DNA of 6,331 nt from JBOGGN01 sp050744165 (lineage in GTDB: Bacteria; Actinomycetota; Acidimicrobiia; Acidimicrobiales; Palsa-688): NCBI GenBank assembly GCA_050744165.1, contig JBOGGN010000341.1:1-6331 (forward strand), in the 5' to 3' direction. A program made the position numbers and the translations under genes. Positions 1-6,208 of this stretch are shown here, in pieces (the stretch's first letter is position 1; each line of letters begins with the position of its first letter). The notes beneath the pieces were generated by a model that saw only the letters and a list, made by a program, of their open reading frames with translations, ran no database searches and was not told the DNA's origin.

Positions 1-690
1 GCCGGTGGTGTTCTGCCACGACCCGGCCTGCGTCCCGGTCACAGTCACCGAGAACATGCACGAGCCGCCGGCGACGATGCTGCCCCCGCTCAACGTGACC
101 GACGACGAGCCGGCCGTGGCCGTCACGGTGCCCGACCCACACGAGCCGGTGAGCCCGTTGGGTGTCGCCACCACCAAGCCGGCCGGCAAGGTGTCGGTCA
201 GTCCCACCCCGGAGAGGGCCACCGTGGCATTGGGATTGGCGATGGTGAAGCTCAGGCTGGTCGTCGAGCCCAGGGGCACGCTGGGGGCGCCGAAGGACTT
301 GGACACCGTCGGTGGGGCAACGACGGTGACACTCGCGGTCGCGGTGTTGCCGGTGCCGCCACTGGTGGACGACACCGTGACGGAGTTGTTCTTCACCCCT
401 GCGGTGGAGCCGGTCACGCTCACCGAGAAGGTGCAGCTGCCCCCGCCCGACAGGGTTGCGCCGCTGAGGCTGACGCTGCCCGACCCGCCGGCGGCGGTGA
501 TCGTGCCCCCACCGCACGAACCGGTCGCACCGTTGGGCGTCGAGACCACCAGGCCGCTCGGCAAGGTGTCAGTGAAGCCGATGCCGGTGGAGGTGCCGTT
601 GGCCATGGAGTTGGTGACGGTGAACGACAAGGTGGTCGAGCCGCCCAGCGGGATGGTGGCGGCGCCGAAGGACTTGGCGATCATCGGCGG
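1..690 (-). repeat. Higher-order repeat unit 3 (A3 + partial B3) of the surface protein
   Basis: This unit encodes residues 1213-1442. A3 (690-316) opens PPMIAKSFGA and differs from A1 at about 28 of 125 positions by hand count. B3 (from 315) opens PPTVSKSFGA and is cut by the window edge after about 105 residues. The KSF lysines again fall 756 bases from those of unit 2 (675/1431 and 300/1056). The array therefore continues past the window; the total number of units is unknown. Confidence 0.85.
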
Positions 691-3600
691 GCCGGACATC
701 ACGTTCAGTGTCGCCGTGGCCGCCGTCCCACTTCCGCCCTCGATGGACGTCGGGGCCGAGGTTGTGTTGGTGTACTCGCCGGCCATGGTCCCGGTCACGC
801 TGAGTGAGAAGGTGCAGTTGGCCATGGCGGCCAGGCTGGCTCCGGTCAGGGTTATGGACGAGCCGCCTGCGGTGGCGGTGATGGTCCCACCGCCGCAGCT
901 GCCGGTGAGGGCGTTGGGCGTCGAGACCACCAGGCCGGTCGACAGCGGGTCGGTGAACCCGATACCACTAAGCGCCGTGCCGGTGTTGGGGTTGGTGACG
1001 GTGAAGCTCAGGGTCGAGGTGCCGTTGAGCGCGATCGTGGTGGGCAAGAACGACTTCGAGAGCGTGGGCGGGGCAACCACCGTTACCGACGCCGTGGCGG
1101 TGTTGCCAGTGCCTCCGTTGGTCGACGACACCGTGACCGAGTTGGACTGCACCCCCGCCGTCGTCCCCGTCACATTCACCGAGAACGTGCACGTCCCGCC
1201 GTCGGCCAGGCTGGCCCCCGACAGGCTGACCGTCCCCGACCCGGCGGTAGCGGTGATCGTCCCCCCGCCACAGGTGCCGCTCTCGCCGTTCGGGGTGGCC
1301 ACCACCAGACCCGAGGGCAGCGAGTCGGTGAACGCGTTCCCGCCCTGGGTGCCATTGCCGGCCGGGTTGGTGACGGTAAACGACAACGAGGTCGAGCTAC
1401 CAACCGGGATCGAGGGCGCCCCGAAAGACTTGCTGATCGATGGCGGCGCCGGCGTCACCATCACCGTCGCCGTGGCCGCGGCTCCGGCGCCGCCCTCATT
1501 GGACGACACCGTCGAGGTGGTGTTCACCTGACTTCCTGCCGCGGACCCCTTGACGTTGACCGAGAACATGCAGCTGGTCCCGGCGGCCAGGCTGGCACCG
1601 CCCAGCGTCACGCTGCCCGTCCCGGCGGTGGCGGTGATCGTCCCCCCGCCGCAGGTGCCGCTCTGCCCGTTGGGGGTGGCCACCACCAGGCCGGAGGGGA
1701 AGATGTCCAGGAAGCCCACCCCGGTCAGCGTGGTCCCGGCGTTGGGGTTGGCCACCGTGAAGGTCAGGCTGGTCGAGCCGTTCACGGCCACCATGGCCGC
1801 CCCGAACGACTTCGTAAGCGTGGGCGGGGCCACCACGGTGACCGACGCCATGGCCGTGTTACCGGTGCCGCCGTTGGTGGACGACACCGTCACCGAGTTG
1901 TTCTGCACCCCCGCCGTCGTCCCCGTCACATTGACCGAGATCGTGCACGTGGCCCCGTCGGCCAGGCTGGCCCCCGACAGGCTCACACTGCTCGAGCCGG
2001 CGGTAGCGGTGATCGTCCCCCCGCCACAGGTGCCGCTCTCGCCGTTCGGAATCGACACCACCAGCCCCGACGGCAGGGTGTCGGTGAACGCGTTGCCGCC
2101 CTGGGTACCGTTACCCGCCGGGTTGGTGACGGTGAACGACAACGACGTCGAGCCGCCCAGGGGGATGGTTGCCGCCCCGAAGGACTTGCTTATCGATGGC
2201 GGTTGCGGCTCCACCGTCTGGACGACCGCGGGGCTGCTGGTCGACCCATTGAAGTTGCCGTCGCCCGCGTAGACCGCAGTGATCGGGTGGGTGCCGACTG
2301 CCAGGGTGCTGACGCTTAGCATGGCCACCCCGTTAACCGGGGTCTGCGCCGCGCCGAGCGGGCTGCCGTTGTCCTCGAACTGGACCGATCCGGTCCCGCC
2401 CGGCGTGCCCGCCCCGGGAGGGGTGGCGGTGATGGTGGCGGAGAGAGTCACGCTGTGGGTGACGACCGATGGGTTGGGGATGGACCCGACCGCCACCGAG
2501 GTGTTGGCCTTGTTGACCGTCTGGCCGCCGGTCAGCGTCCCCGTGCTCCCGTTGAAGTCGGAGTCGCCGCTGTACACGGCGGTGATGGTGTGAAGACCGA
2601 CCGACAGGCTCGTGATCGTCGGCGTGGTGGCCGAGCCGTTGGTTACCGACACCGCGGAGCCAAGGTTGGTGCCGCCGTCCTGGAACTGCACCGTTCCACC
2701 CTCGGGCACGCTTGGCGTCGTCCCAGGGGTGTTCGAGGTCAACGTGGCGGTGAACTGCACACCTTGGCCGAACACGGTCGGGGTCAGGCTGGTGCTGACC
2801 GCGGTGGTGCTATTGGCCTTGACGTTGACGCCGCCGGTCACCGTCTGGTTGTCGGCCGTGGCGTTGACCTCGGCGGCATTGGTGCCGAGGGTGGAACCCG
2901 CCGTGAGGTTGGTCGTGGCCACGCCGTTGACGAACTGGGTGGCGGTGCTGGAGAGCGTCCCGTCGACCGGGTTGGAGAACACGCCCCCCGTCGCCGGGAA
3001 CGGCGCAAGACCGTTGAGCGACCCGGCGGCGAGCGCCCCGCCGGTGCTCAGTCCCAAGAGGTCGGCGGTGAACGTCGTCTGGCCACCGGGCAGGACGGTC
3101 GACGGCGAGGCGATGTTGCGCAGCTGCAGCCAGGGCGACGTGGTGATGACCGCCCCGGTCCCGCCGCCCACGTTGCTCCCCGGTCCGGTATTTACTCCCC
3201 ACCAGTTATGAATGGCATTCGCGGAGCCGCCGTTGGTGTTCTGCCACAGCGACGGGCCGTCGGTGGCGCTGTTGCCGACCAGCCGGCTGTCGCTCAGGGT
3301 CAGGGTGCCGCCGTTGGTCCAGATGCCGCCACCCTCGCCCTGCGGGATGGCGTTGGTGGCCGCTCCGTCGTGGGCGGTGTTGTTGACGAAGGTGGACAGC
3401 GTGACCGAGTCGGTGTTGCCGTTGTTCTCGTTGATCAACAGGCCCGCGCCCTCACCGCCGGCACCGGTGGCGCTGCCGGCGGAGTTCCCGCTGAAGAGCG
3501 AGGTGGTGACGGTGAGCGACGAGGTCCCGCCGCCGTTGTAGAACACCGCCCCACCGTTGGCCCCACCGTTGACTGCGCCGGTGATCGAGTTGCCTGTGAA

Positions 3601-4326
3601 GGTGCTGCCGGAGATGCTGAGCGCCGACGCCCCGTGGCCACCGTCGGTGAAGAAATCGATCGCCCCTCCGGTGCCGACGGTGGCGCTGTTGTTGGTGAAC
3701 GTGCTGTTGATGACAGTCAGGTCGCCGCCCGAAGCGAAGACGATCGCCCCACCCTTGGTGGCGGTGTTATTTAGGAAGGCGCAGTCGGTGATGGTCGTGG
3801 CCTCGCCGGTTGCGGTGAGGGACACCGCGCCGGCCTGGAGGGCGCCGCCGCCGAAGCCCCCGGCGTGGGCGTTCTCGATCGTGAGGTCGGTGAGGTTGAC
3901 GACCGCATTGGCGGATGTTCCCGGCGTGATGAAGACCCCGTTGGACGTGGACTGATCGATCACGCTGCCGCTCGGGCTCCCCGCGGTCGCCCCCTTGACC
4001 GTCACGAAGAGGTTGGTGGCCGAGCCGATCGTCATGACCCCGCCGGTGAGGGTGATGGTGCCCGTAGGCAGGTCGATCTCGAGAGGGCTGGACACACTGG
4101 ATGTCAGGGTGTTCGCCAGGGCGACTGCCGTGCGCAGGGTGGGGCAGCTGTTCCCTGAACAACTGCCCCCGGCGTCTCCGGTCCCGGTGACCGTGATCAC
4201 CTGCGTGGCCGCCAGCGCCGGGCTGGCGGTCAACACGGGAAACAGGAACCCCGCCACCACGGCCGCCGAGAGGCCCCAGGCCCCCATCACATACCGACGT
4301 CGCTCCCGGTGCATCGCCCCACCCAT
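1..4326 (-). CDS. Giant secreted beta-helix / Ig-like / DUF11-type repeat surface protein, 3' end missing
   Basis: This frame is open for 1442 codons from ATG at 4326 to the window edge; its stop lies outside. A signal peptide is visible: positively charged HRERRR at residues 6-11, a hydrophobic core at about 14-34, and a likely cut after SPALA (residue 39). Residues 55-73 (SC..., then CPTLRTAVALAN) resemble the CSLREA start of bacterial beta-helix surface proteins. Residues about 80-370 carry NSTFTNNSA/GGAI-type beta-helix rungs and end in NWWG at 374-377. A linker follows, then two Ig-like domains of Big_3_5 type (about 505-603 and 608-707), each with the YxGDxxFNGS motif (585, 686). From 709 on there are six repeats of DUF11/DUF7933 type (KSFGA, FTDTLPSGLVV, paired Cys). 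I infer an exported adhesin or stalk. The C-terminal anchor or sorting signal is not in view. GGAGG six bases upstream favours Met1 over Met5 or Met14. It follows the collar genes by 48 nt and is probably co-transcribed. Confidence 0.93.
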   Translation of the reverse strand, partial: MGGAMHRERRRYVMGAWGLSAAVVAGFLFPVLTASPALAATQVITVTGTGDAGGSCSGNSCPTLRTAVALANTLTSSVSSPLEIDLPTGTITLTGGVMTIGSATNLFVTVKGATAGSPSGSVIDQSTSNGVFITPGTSANAVVNLTDLTIENAHAGGFGGGALQAGAVSLTATGEATTITDCAFLNNTATKGGAIVFASGGDLTVINSTFTNNSATVGTGGAIDFFTDGGHGASALSISGSTFTGNSITGAVNGGANGGAVFYNGGGTSSLTVTTSLFSGNSAGSATGAGGEGAGLLINENNGNTDSVTLSTFVNNTAHDGAATNAIPQGEGGGIWTNGGTLTLSDSRLVGNSATDGPSLWQNTNGGSANAIHNWWGVNTGPGSNVGGGTGAVITTSPWLQLRNIASPSTVLPGGQTTFTADLLGLSTGGALAAGSLNGLAPFPATGGVFSNPVDGTLSSTATQFVNGVATTNLTAGSTLGTNAAEVNATADNQTVTGGVNVKANSTTAVSTSLTPTVFGQGVQFTATLTSNTPGTTPSVPEGGTVQFQDGGTNLGSAVSVTNGSATTPTITSLSVGLHTITAVYSGDSDFNGSTGTLTGGQTVNKANTSVAVGSIPNPSVVTHSVTLSATITATPPGAGTPGGTGSVQFEDNGSPLGAAQTPVNGVAMLSVSTLAVGTHPITAVYAGDGNFNGSTSSPAVVQTVEPQPPSISKSFGAATIPLGGSTSLSFTVTNPAGNGTQGGNAFTDTLPSGLVVSIPNGESGTCGGGTITATAGSSSVSLSGASLADGATCTISVNVTGTTAGVQNNSVTVSSTNGGTGNTAMASVTVVAPPTLTKSFGAAMVAVNGSTSLTFTVANPNAGTTLTGVGFLDIFPSGLVVATPNGQSGTCGGGTITATAGTGSVTLGGASLAAGTSCMFSVNVKGSAAGSQVNTTSTVSSNEGGAGAAATATVMVTPAPPSISKSFGAPSIPVGSSTSLSFTVTNPAGNGTQGGNAFTDSLPSGLVVATPNGESGTCGGGTITATAGSGTVSLSGASLADGGTCTFSVNVTGTTAGVQSNSVTVSSTNGGTGNTATASVTVVAPPTLSKSFLPTTIALNGTSTLSFTVTNPNTGTALSGIGFTDPLSTGLVVSTPNALTGSCGGGTITATAGGSSITLTGASLAAMANCTFSLSVTGTMAGEYTNTTSAPTSIEGGSGTAATATLNVMSGPPMIAKSFGAATIPLGGSTTLSFTVTNSMANGTSTGIGFTDTLPSGLVVSTPNGATGSCGGGTITAAGGSGSVSLSGATLSGGGSCTFSVSVTGSTAGVKNNSVTVSSTSGGTGNTATASVTVVAPPTVSKSFGAPSVPLGSTTSLSFTIANPNATVALSGVGLTDTLPAGLVVATPNGLTGSCGSGTVTATAGSSSVTLSGGSIVAGGSCMFSVTVTGTQAGSWQNTTG
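691..1446 (-). repeat. Higher-order repeat unit 2 (A2 + B2) of the surface protein
   Basis: This unit encodes residues 961-1212. A2 (1446-1072) matches A1 at about 112 of 125 residues by hand count and is also very close at the DNA level, for example 1171-1290 against 1927-2046. B2 (1071-691) is clearly more diverged from B1: its opening is KSFLPTT instead of KSFGAAM. The Lys codon of the KSF motif lies exactly 756 bases from its equivalent in unit 1 for both A (1431/2187) and B (1056/1812). Confidence 0.88.
1447..2202 (-). repeat. Higher-order repeat unit 1 (A1 + B1) of the surface protein
   Basis: This unit encodes residues 709-960: A1 (125 residues, 2202-1828) followed by B1 (127 residues, 1827-1447). 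A1 opens PPSISKSFGA and B1 opens PPTLTKSFGA; both continue with an FxDxxPSGLVV stretch and a Cys pair (A1: C767 and C794). Two things separate the classes. A has NPAGNGTQGGNAFTD and ends SVTVVA, while B has NPNAGTTLTGVGF and ends MVTPA. Each is a DUF11/DUF7933-like beta-sandwich by resemblance. Confidence 0.88.
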
Positions 4327-4332
4327 CTGACC

Positions 4333-4337
4333 CCTCC
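4333..4337 (-). promoter_or_regulatory. Ribosome binding site of the large surface-protein gene
   Basis: GGAGG on the minus strand lies 6 nt before the ATG at 4326. It selects the first Met over the in-frame Met codons 5 and 14 and shows that the gene has its own translation start after the 48-nt gap. The gap (4327-4374) has an 8-bp palindrome, GCGGCCGC, but no hairpin followed by a T run, so I see no terminator between the collar genes and this gene. Confidence 0.75.
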
Positions 4338-4374
4338 GTTCCAAAGTTCTTGCTACCGCGGCCGCCCGTAGGGG

Positions 4375-4905
4375 TTAGGACCGTGCTGGGAACACGCCCT
4401 GCAAGGCGATAATGAAGCTGAGGCCAAGGTAGGGCGGCAGGTTGTTGTGCGGCTGGCTCCCGCCCGCGCTGGACACGGCCAACGGCGACATCGGACTCTG
4501 GCTTGACGAGCCCGCATCGGAGTACACCACCTGGCCTCGCTGGCTCCCGCTCGCCCAGACGTTGTTGGTGGCCGGGAGCTGATCGGCGGGATTGCTCGAC
4601 CCGGTGGCGCCATGGGAGTGACCGGGCATCTCGCTTTGGAACAACGTCACGGCTTGTTCCCCTCCCGTCTCACCCAAGTCTCGCAACGAGAGGCCCGGGC
4701 CCTGCCCGGCCTGCATCGGGGCGCTGCCTTGCAGGTTGGGCAGGGCGAAGTTCGACTTTCCGTCGCCTCCGTAGGTGGTGCCGAGCAGGGAGAACAAGGC
4801 GGTGTTCTGCGAGATCGCCATCAGCTGGCCGTTGCACAGCGCCCAGCCTCTGGGGGCGAAGTTCCCCGCGAAGATGCGGATTTCAGCGACAAAGGGGTTC
4901 GACAT
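4375..4905 (-). CDS. Phage tail collar domain protein, MdpB-like, third paralog
   Basis: This 176-residue protein belongs to the microcystin-dependent-protein / tail collar family (COG4675, PF07484), whose members are usually about 160-200 residues. The collar domain covers roughly residues 6-61: EIRIFAGNFAPRGWALCNG, then LLGTTYGGDG and FALPNLQG. A variable middle carries PGHSH (HxH at 96-98). The end has GGSQPHNNLPPYL (148-160) and a hydrophobic strand FIIALQGVFP. The family resembles phage fibre tips such as the T4 short tail fibre, but its role in free-living bacteria is not settled. GGAGG lies 9 nt before the ATG, and the gene starts 16 nt after the stop of the preceding paralog. Compared with its siblings it has a longer Ser/Gly/Gln-rich middle (about 100-147), and PVHVG is replaced by PMQAG at 63-67. 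No signal peptide is seen. Confidence 0.95.
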   Translation of the reverse strand: MSNPFVAEIRIFAGNFAPRGWALCNGQLMAISQNTALFSLLGTTYGGDGKSNFALPNLQGSAPMQAGQGPGLSLRDLGETGGEQAVTLFQSEMPGHSHGATGSSNPADQLPATNNVWASGSQRGQVVYSDAGSSSQSPMSPLAVSSAGGSQPHNNLPPYLGLSFIIALQGVFPARS

Positions 4906-4921
4906 TTGGGCGGGCCTCCGG

Positions 4922-5419
4922 TCAGTTATGGCTCGGGAAAATGCCCTGGAGGGCGATGACGAAGTTGAGGACCAGGTACGGCGACAGGTTCTGGTGCGGT
5001 TGTGAGCCCCCGGTTGGGGTCACTCCCGACGGCGACATGGCGTTGGTCGGGCTGCCCGTTGCGTAGGCCCCGGCGTTCGAGGCCCAGAGGAACCCGCCCG
5101 GCGTTGGCTGGTCCGGCGCCACGGTCACCCCCACCGGCACGTGGTTGTGGGCCGGCAGCTCGGAAATGATCAGCGTGTGGGCGGTCTCGCCCCCCAGCTG
5201 ACCCAACCCGATCCCATTGCCGACGTGCACCGGCGAGCGGCCCTGCAGGTTGGGCAGGCCGAAGGTCTGGCGGCCGTCGCCGCCGTAGGTCGTACCGAGG
5301 ATCGAGAACAGCGCCTGATTCTGGTTGATCTGGAGGATTTGGCCGTTGCAAAACGCCCACCCCCTGGGGGGAAAGTTCCACGAAATGATCTTGATCTCGC
5401 CGAGGAAAGGCTCAGACAT
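4922..5419 (-). CDS. Phage tail collar domain protein, MdpB-like, second paralog
   Basis: This 165-residue collar protein has the family core at residues 7-60 (GEIKIISWNF, GWAFCNGQ, ILGTTYGGDG, FGLPNLQGRSP). It has an HxH motif, HNH, at 91-93 in LPAHNH, and the conserved ending GGSQPHQN (137-144) followed by the strand LNFVIALQGIFPS. Start ATG is preceded by GGAG at a 9-nt spacing, a weaker site than those of its two siblings. It begins 18 nt after the first paralog ends, so translation may be partly coupled. Its middle (about 95-135) is Pro/Gly/Thr-rich and barely alignable with the siblings, as expected for a ligand-contacting region (inference). There is no signal peptide and no transmembrane segment beyond the short C-terminal strand. 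The family call is firm; the biological role is not known from sequence. Confidence 0.95.
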   Translation of the reverse strand: MSEPFLGEIKIISWNFPPRGWAFCNGQILQINQNQALFSILGTTYGGDGRQTFGLPNLQGRSPVHVGNGIGLGQLGGETAHTLIISELPAHNHVPVGVTVAPDQPTPGGFLWASNAGAYATGSPTNAMSPSGVTPTGGSQPHQNLSPYLVLNFVIALQGIFPSHN

Positions 5420-5437
5420 TTGTTGGGGCTCCGCTGG

Positions 5438-5935
5438 TCAGGACTGGCTGGGAAAGATGCCGAAGAGGGAAATGATGAAGTTGATCGCCAGGAACGGGAT
5501 CATGTTGTCGTGCGGCTGCGACCCCCCGGCCGACCCGATGGCCGCCGGATTCATCGGGCTGTCCGGCGCTTGGGCGGTGTACAGGGCCGAGGTCGACGCG
5601 GCCCATGTGCCGTTGGCCGGAGAAGCCTGATTCCCGGTCGCCACGGCCTGGGGCACGTGCGAGTGCGACGGGATCTGGCTGGTGGTCAAGGTGACCGCCT
5701 CCGCCCCCGCGGCCTGGGCCAAGACGAAGCCAGACCCGACATGGACCGGGACACGGCTCTGGAGGTTGGGGAGGGCGAAGGTCTGCTGCCCGTCGCCTCC
5801 GTACGTCGTTCCGATCAGGTTGAACAAGGTTTCGTTCTGGTCGATCGCCATAAGGGCGCCGTTGCAGAGCGCCCACCCGACCGGGGCAAAGTTGCCCCCG
5901 AACATCCTGATCTCGCCGACGAATGGGCTTGACAC
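5438..5935 (-). CDS. Phage tail collar domain protein, MdpB-like, first paralog (GTG start)
   Basis: This is the first gene of the minus-strand cluster, 165 residues. The collar domain is at residues 7-59 (GEIRMFGGNFAPVGWALCNG, LIGTTYGGDG, FALPNLQ). PVHVG lies at 63-67, HSH at 91-93, and the C-terminal GGSQPHDN at 137-144 leads into INFIISLFGIFPS. It starts with GTG, not ATG. The choice is supported by a GGAGG five bases upstream and by alignment with the MS(N/E)PF starts of both siblings. It has the same length as the second paralog and shares the same landmarks at the same residue numbers, so the two arose by tandem duplication. Differences concentrate between residues 68 and 136. The gene reads away from the DUF6916-like gene across a 273-nt intergenic region that presumably holds the operon promoter. 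Confidence 0.95.
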   Translation of the reverse strand: MSSPFVGEIRMFGGNFAPVGWALCNGALMAIDQNETLFNLIGTTYGGDGQQTFALPNLQSRVPVHVGSGFVLAQAAGAEAVTLTTSQIPSHSHVPQAVATGNQASPANGTWAASTSALYTAQAPDSPMNPAAIGSAGGSQPHDNMIPFLAINFIISLFGIFPSQS

Positions 5936-5940
5936 GTCAA

Positions 5941-5945
5941 CCTCC
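5941..5945 (-). promoter_or_regulatory. Strong ribosome binding site fixing the GTG start of the first collar gene
   Basis: The minus strand reads TGAGGAGG followed by TTGAC and GTG. The GGAGG core is 5 nt from the GTG at 5935 and is the best Shine-Dalgarno match in the window. The TGA inside it (5948-5946) is the stop of a possible small upstream reading frame. Confidence 0.75.
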
Positions 5946-5959
5946 TCAGCTTGGGGTCT

Positions 5960-5981
5960 GGGCGGGTTGATCGGCCCGCCC
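5960..5981 (-). promoter_or_regulatory. GC-only hairpin in the leader of the collar operon
   Basis: GGGCGGG (5960-5966) and CCCGCCC (5975-5981) form a perfect 7-bp stem around an 8-base loop. It lies 25-46 bases upstream of the GTG of the first collar gene and about 15 bases from its Shine-Dalgarno site. No T run follows on either strand, so it is not a standard terminator. It could be an mRNA leader structure or a protein-binding inverted repeat, or chance in GC-rich DNA. Confidence 0.35.
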
Positions 5982-6208
5982 CTCTATCAGCACGTACAGG
6001 GTGACCATGTGACGGGAGACGAACCCCGGCCACTGGTAGAGCCGCCCGACCGGTAGTTGGCCCCGAGACGCGGGTGGATCGGCCGGGCGCGCCATCACGC
6101 TCAGACGCGCCAACATCTCTTGAGCTTCGTCGCAACCCGATCGAGGTCTCATCGCCCACACCAGACCCCTCCCCGCCGCGAGGAAGGCGATAGTACTGTA
6201 GCGCATCC

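Larger units (their letters stand above)
5936..6208. promoter_or_regulatory. Divergent intergenic region with promoter(s) of the collar operon and the right-hand gene
   Basis: These 273 bases lie between two divergent start codons. The only AT-rich island is at 6190-6200. It contains TACTAT on the minus strand (6195-6190) and TACTGT on the plus strand (6194-6199), both fitting the loose TANNNT -10 pattern and overlapping one another. No convincing -35 hexamer stands at the right distance on either strand, so the promoter call is tentative. Nearer the collar genes is a GC hairpin (listed separately). A minus-strand open frame (6206-5946, 86 codons) covers most of the region but has no ribosome site and no family resemblance that I recognise; I do not call it as a gene. 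Confidence 0.5.

Noticed and set aside
5..1531. Plus-strand open frame of 508 codons, with a second of 240 codons at 1550-2272
   Set aside because: These are antisense shadows of the repeat region. Their third codon positions coincide with those of the minus-strand gene, so its GC-rich third bases remove stop codons here too. The proteins are Pro/Val-rich and match no family I know. The minus frame has a ribosome site, a signal peptide and recognisable domains.
2455..3774. Plus-strand open frame of 439 codons opposite the Ig-like and beta-helix part
   Set aside because: Its composition is Arg/Gly/Val-rich low complexity, typical of an off-frame reading of GC-rich DNA, and it lies wholly opposite the well-supported minus-strand protein.
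4327..4374. Terminator between the last collar gene and the large gene
   Set aside because: The stretch holds the palindrome GCGGCCGC and a weak CTAC/GTAG pairing, but no stable stem followed by a T run.
5141..5932. Plus-strand open frame of 263 codons across two collar genes
   Set aside because: It is antisense to two genes with clear collar domains. Its own sequence shows repeated motifs only because the two collar genes are paralogs.
4375..5935. Prophage or contractile injection system remnant
   Set aside because: Collar domains alone do not show this. No tube, sheath, baseplate, tape-measure, capsid, lysis or integrase gene is present, and the MdpB-like family commonly occurs as small stand-alone bacterial gene sets.
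5946..6206. Minus-strand open frame of 86 codons in the divergent intergenic region
   Set aside because: No Shine-Dalgarno site precedes its start, which lies 3 bases from the opposite gene's start and probably upstream of any promoter. No family resemblance was recognised. An internal start giving a shorter peptide cannot be excluded, so the frame is noted under the intergenic region only.
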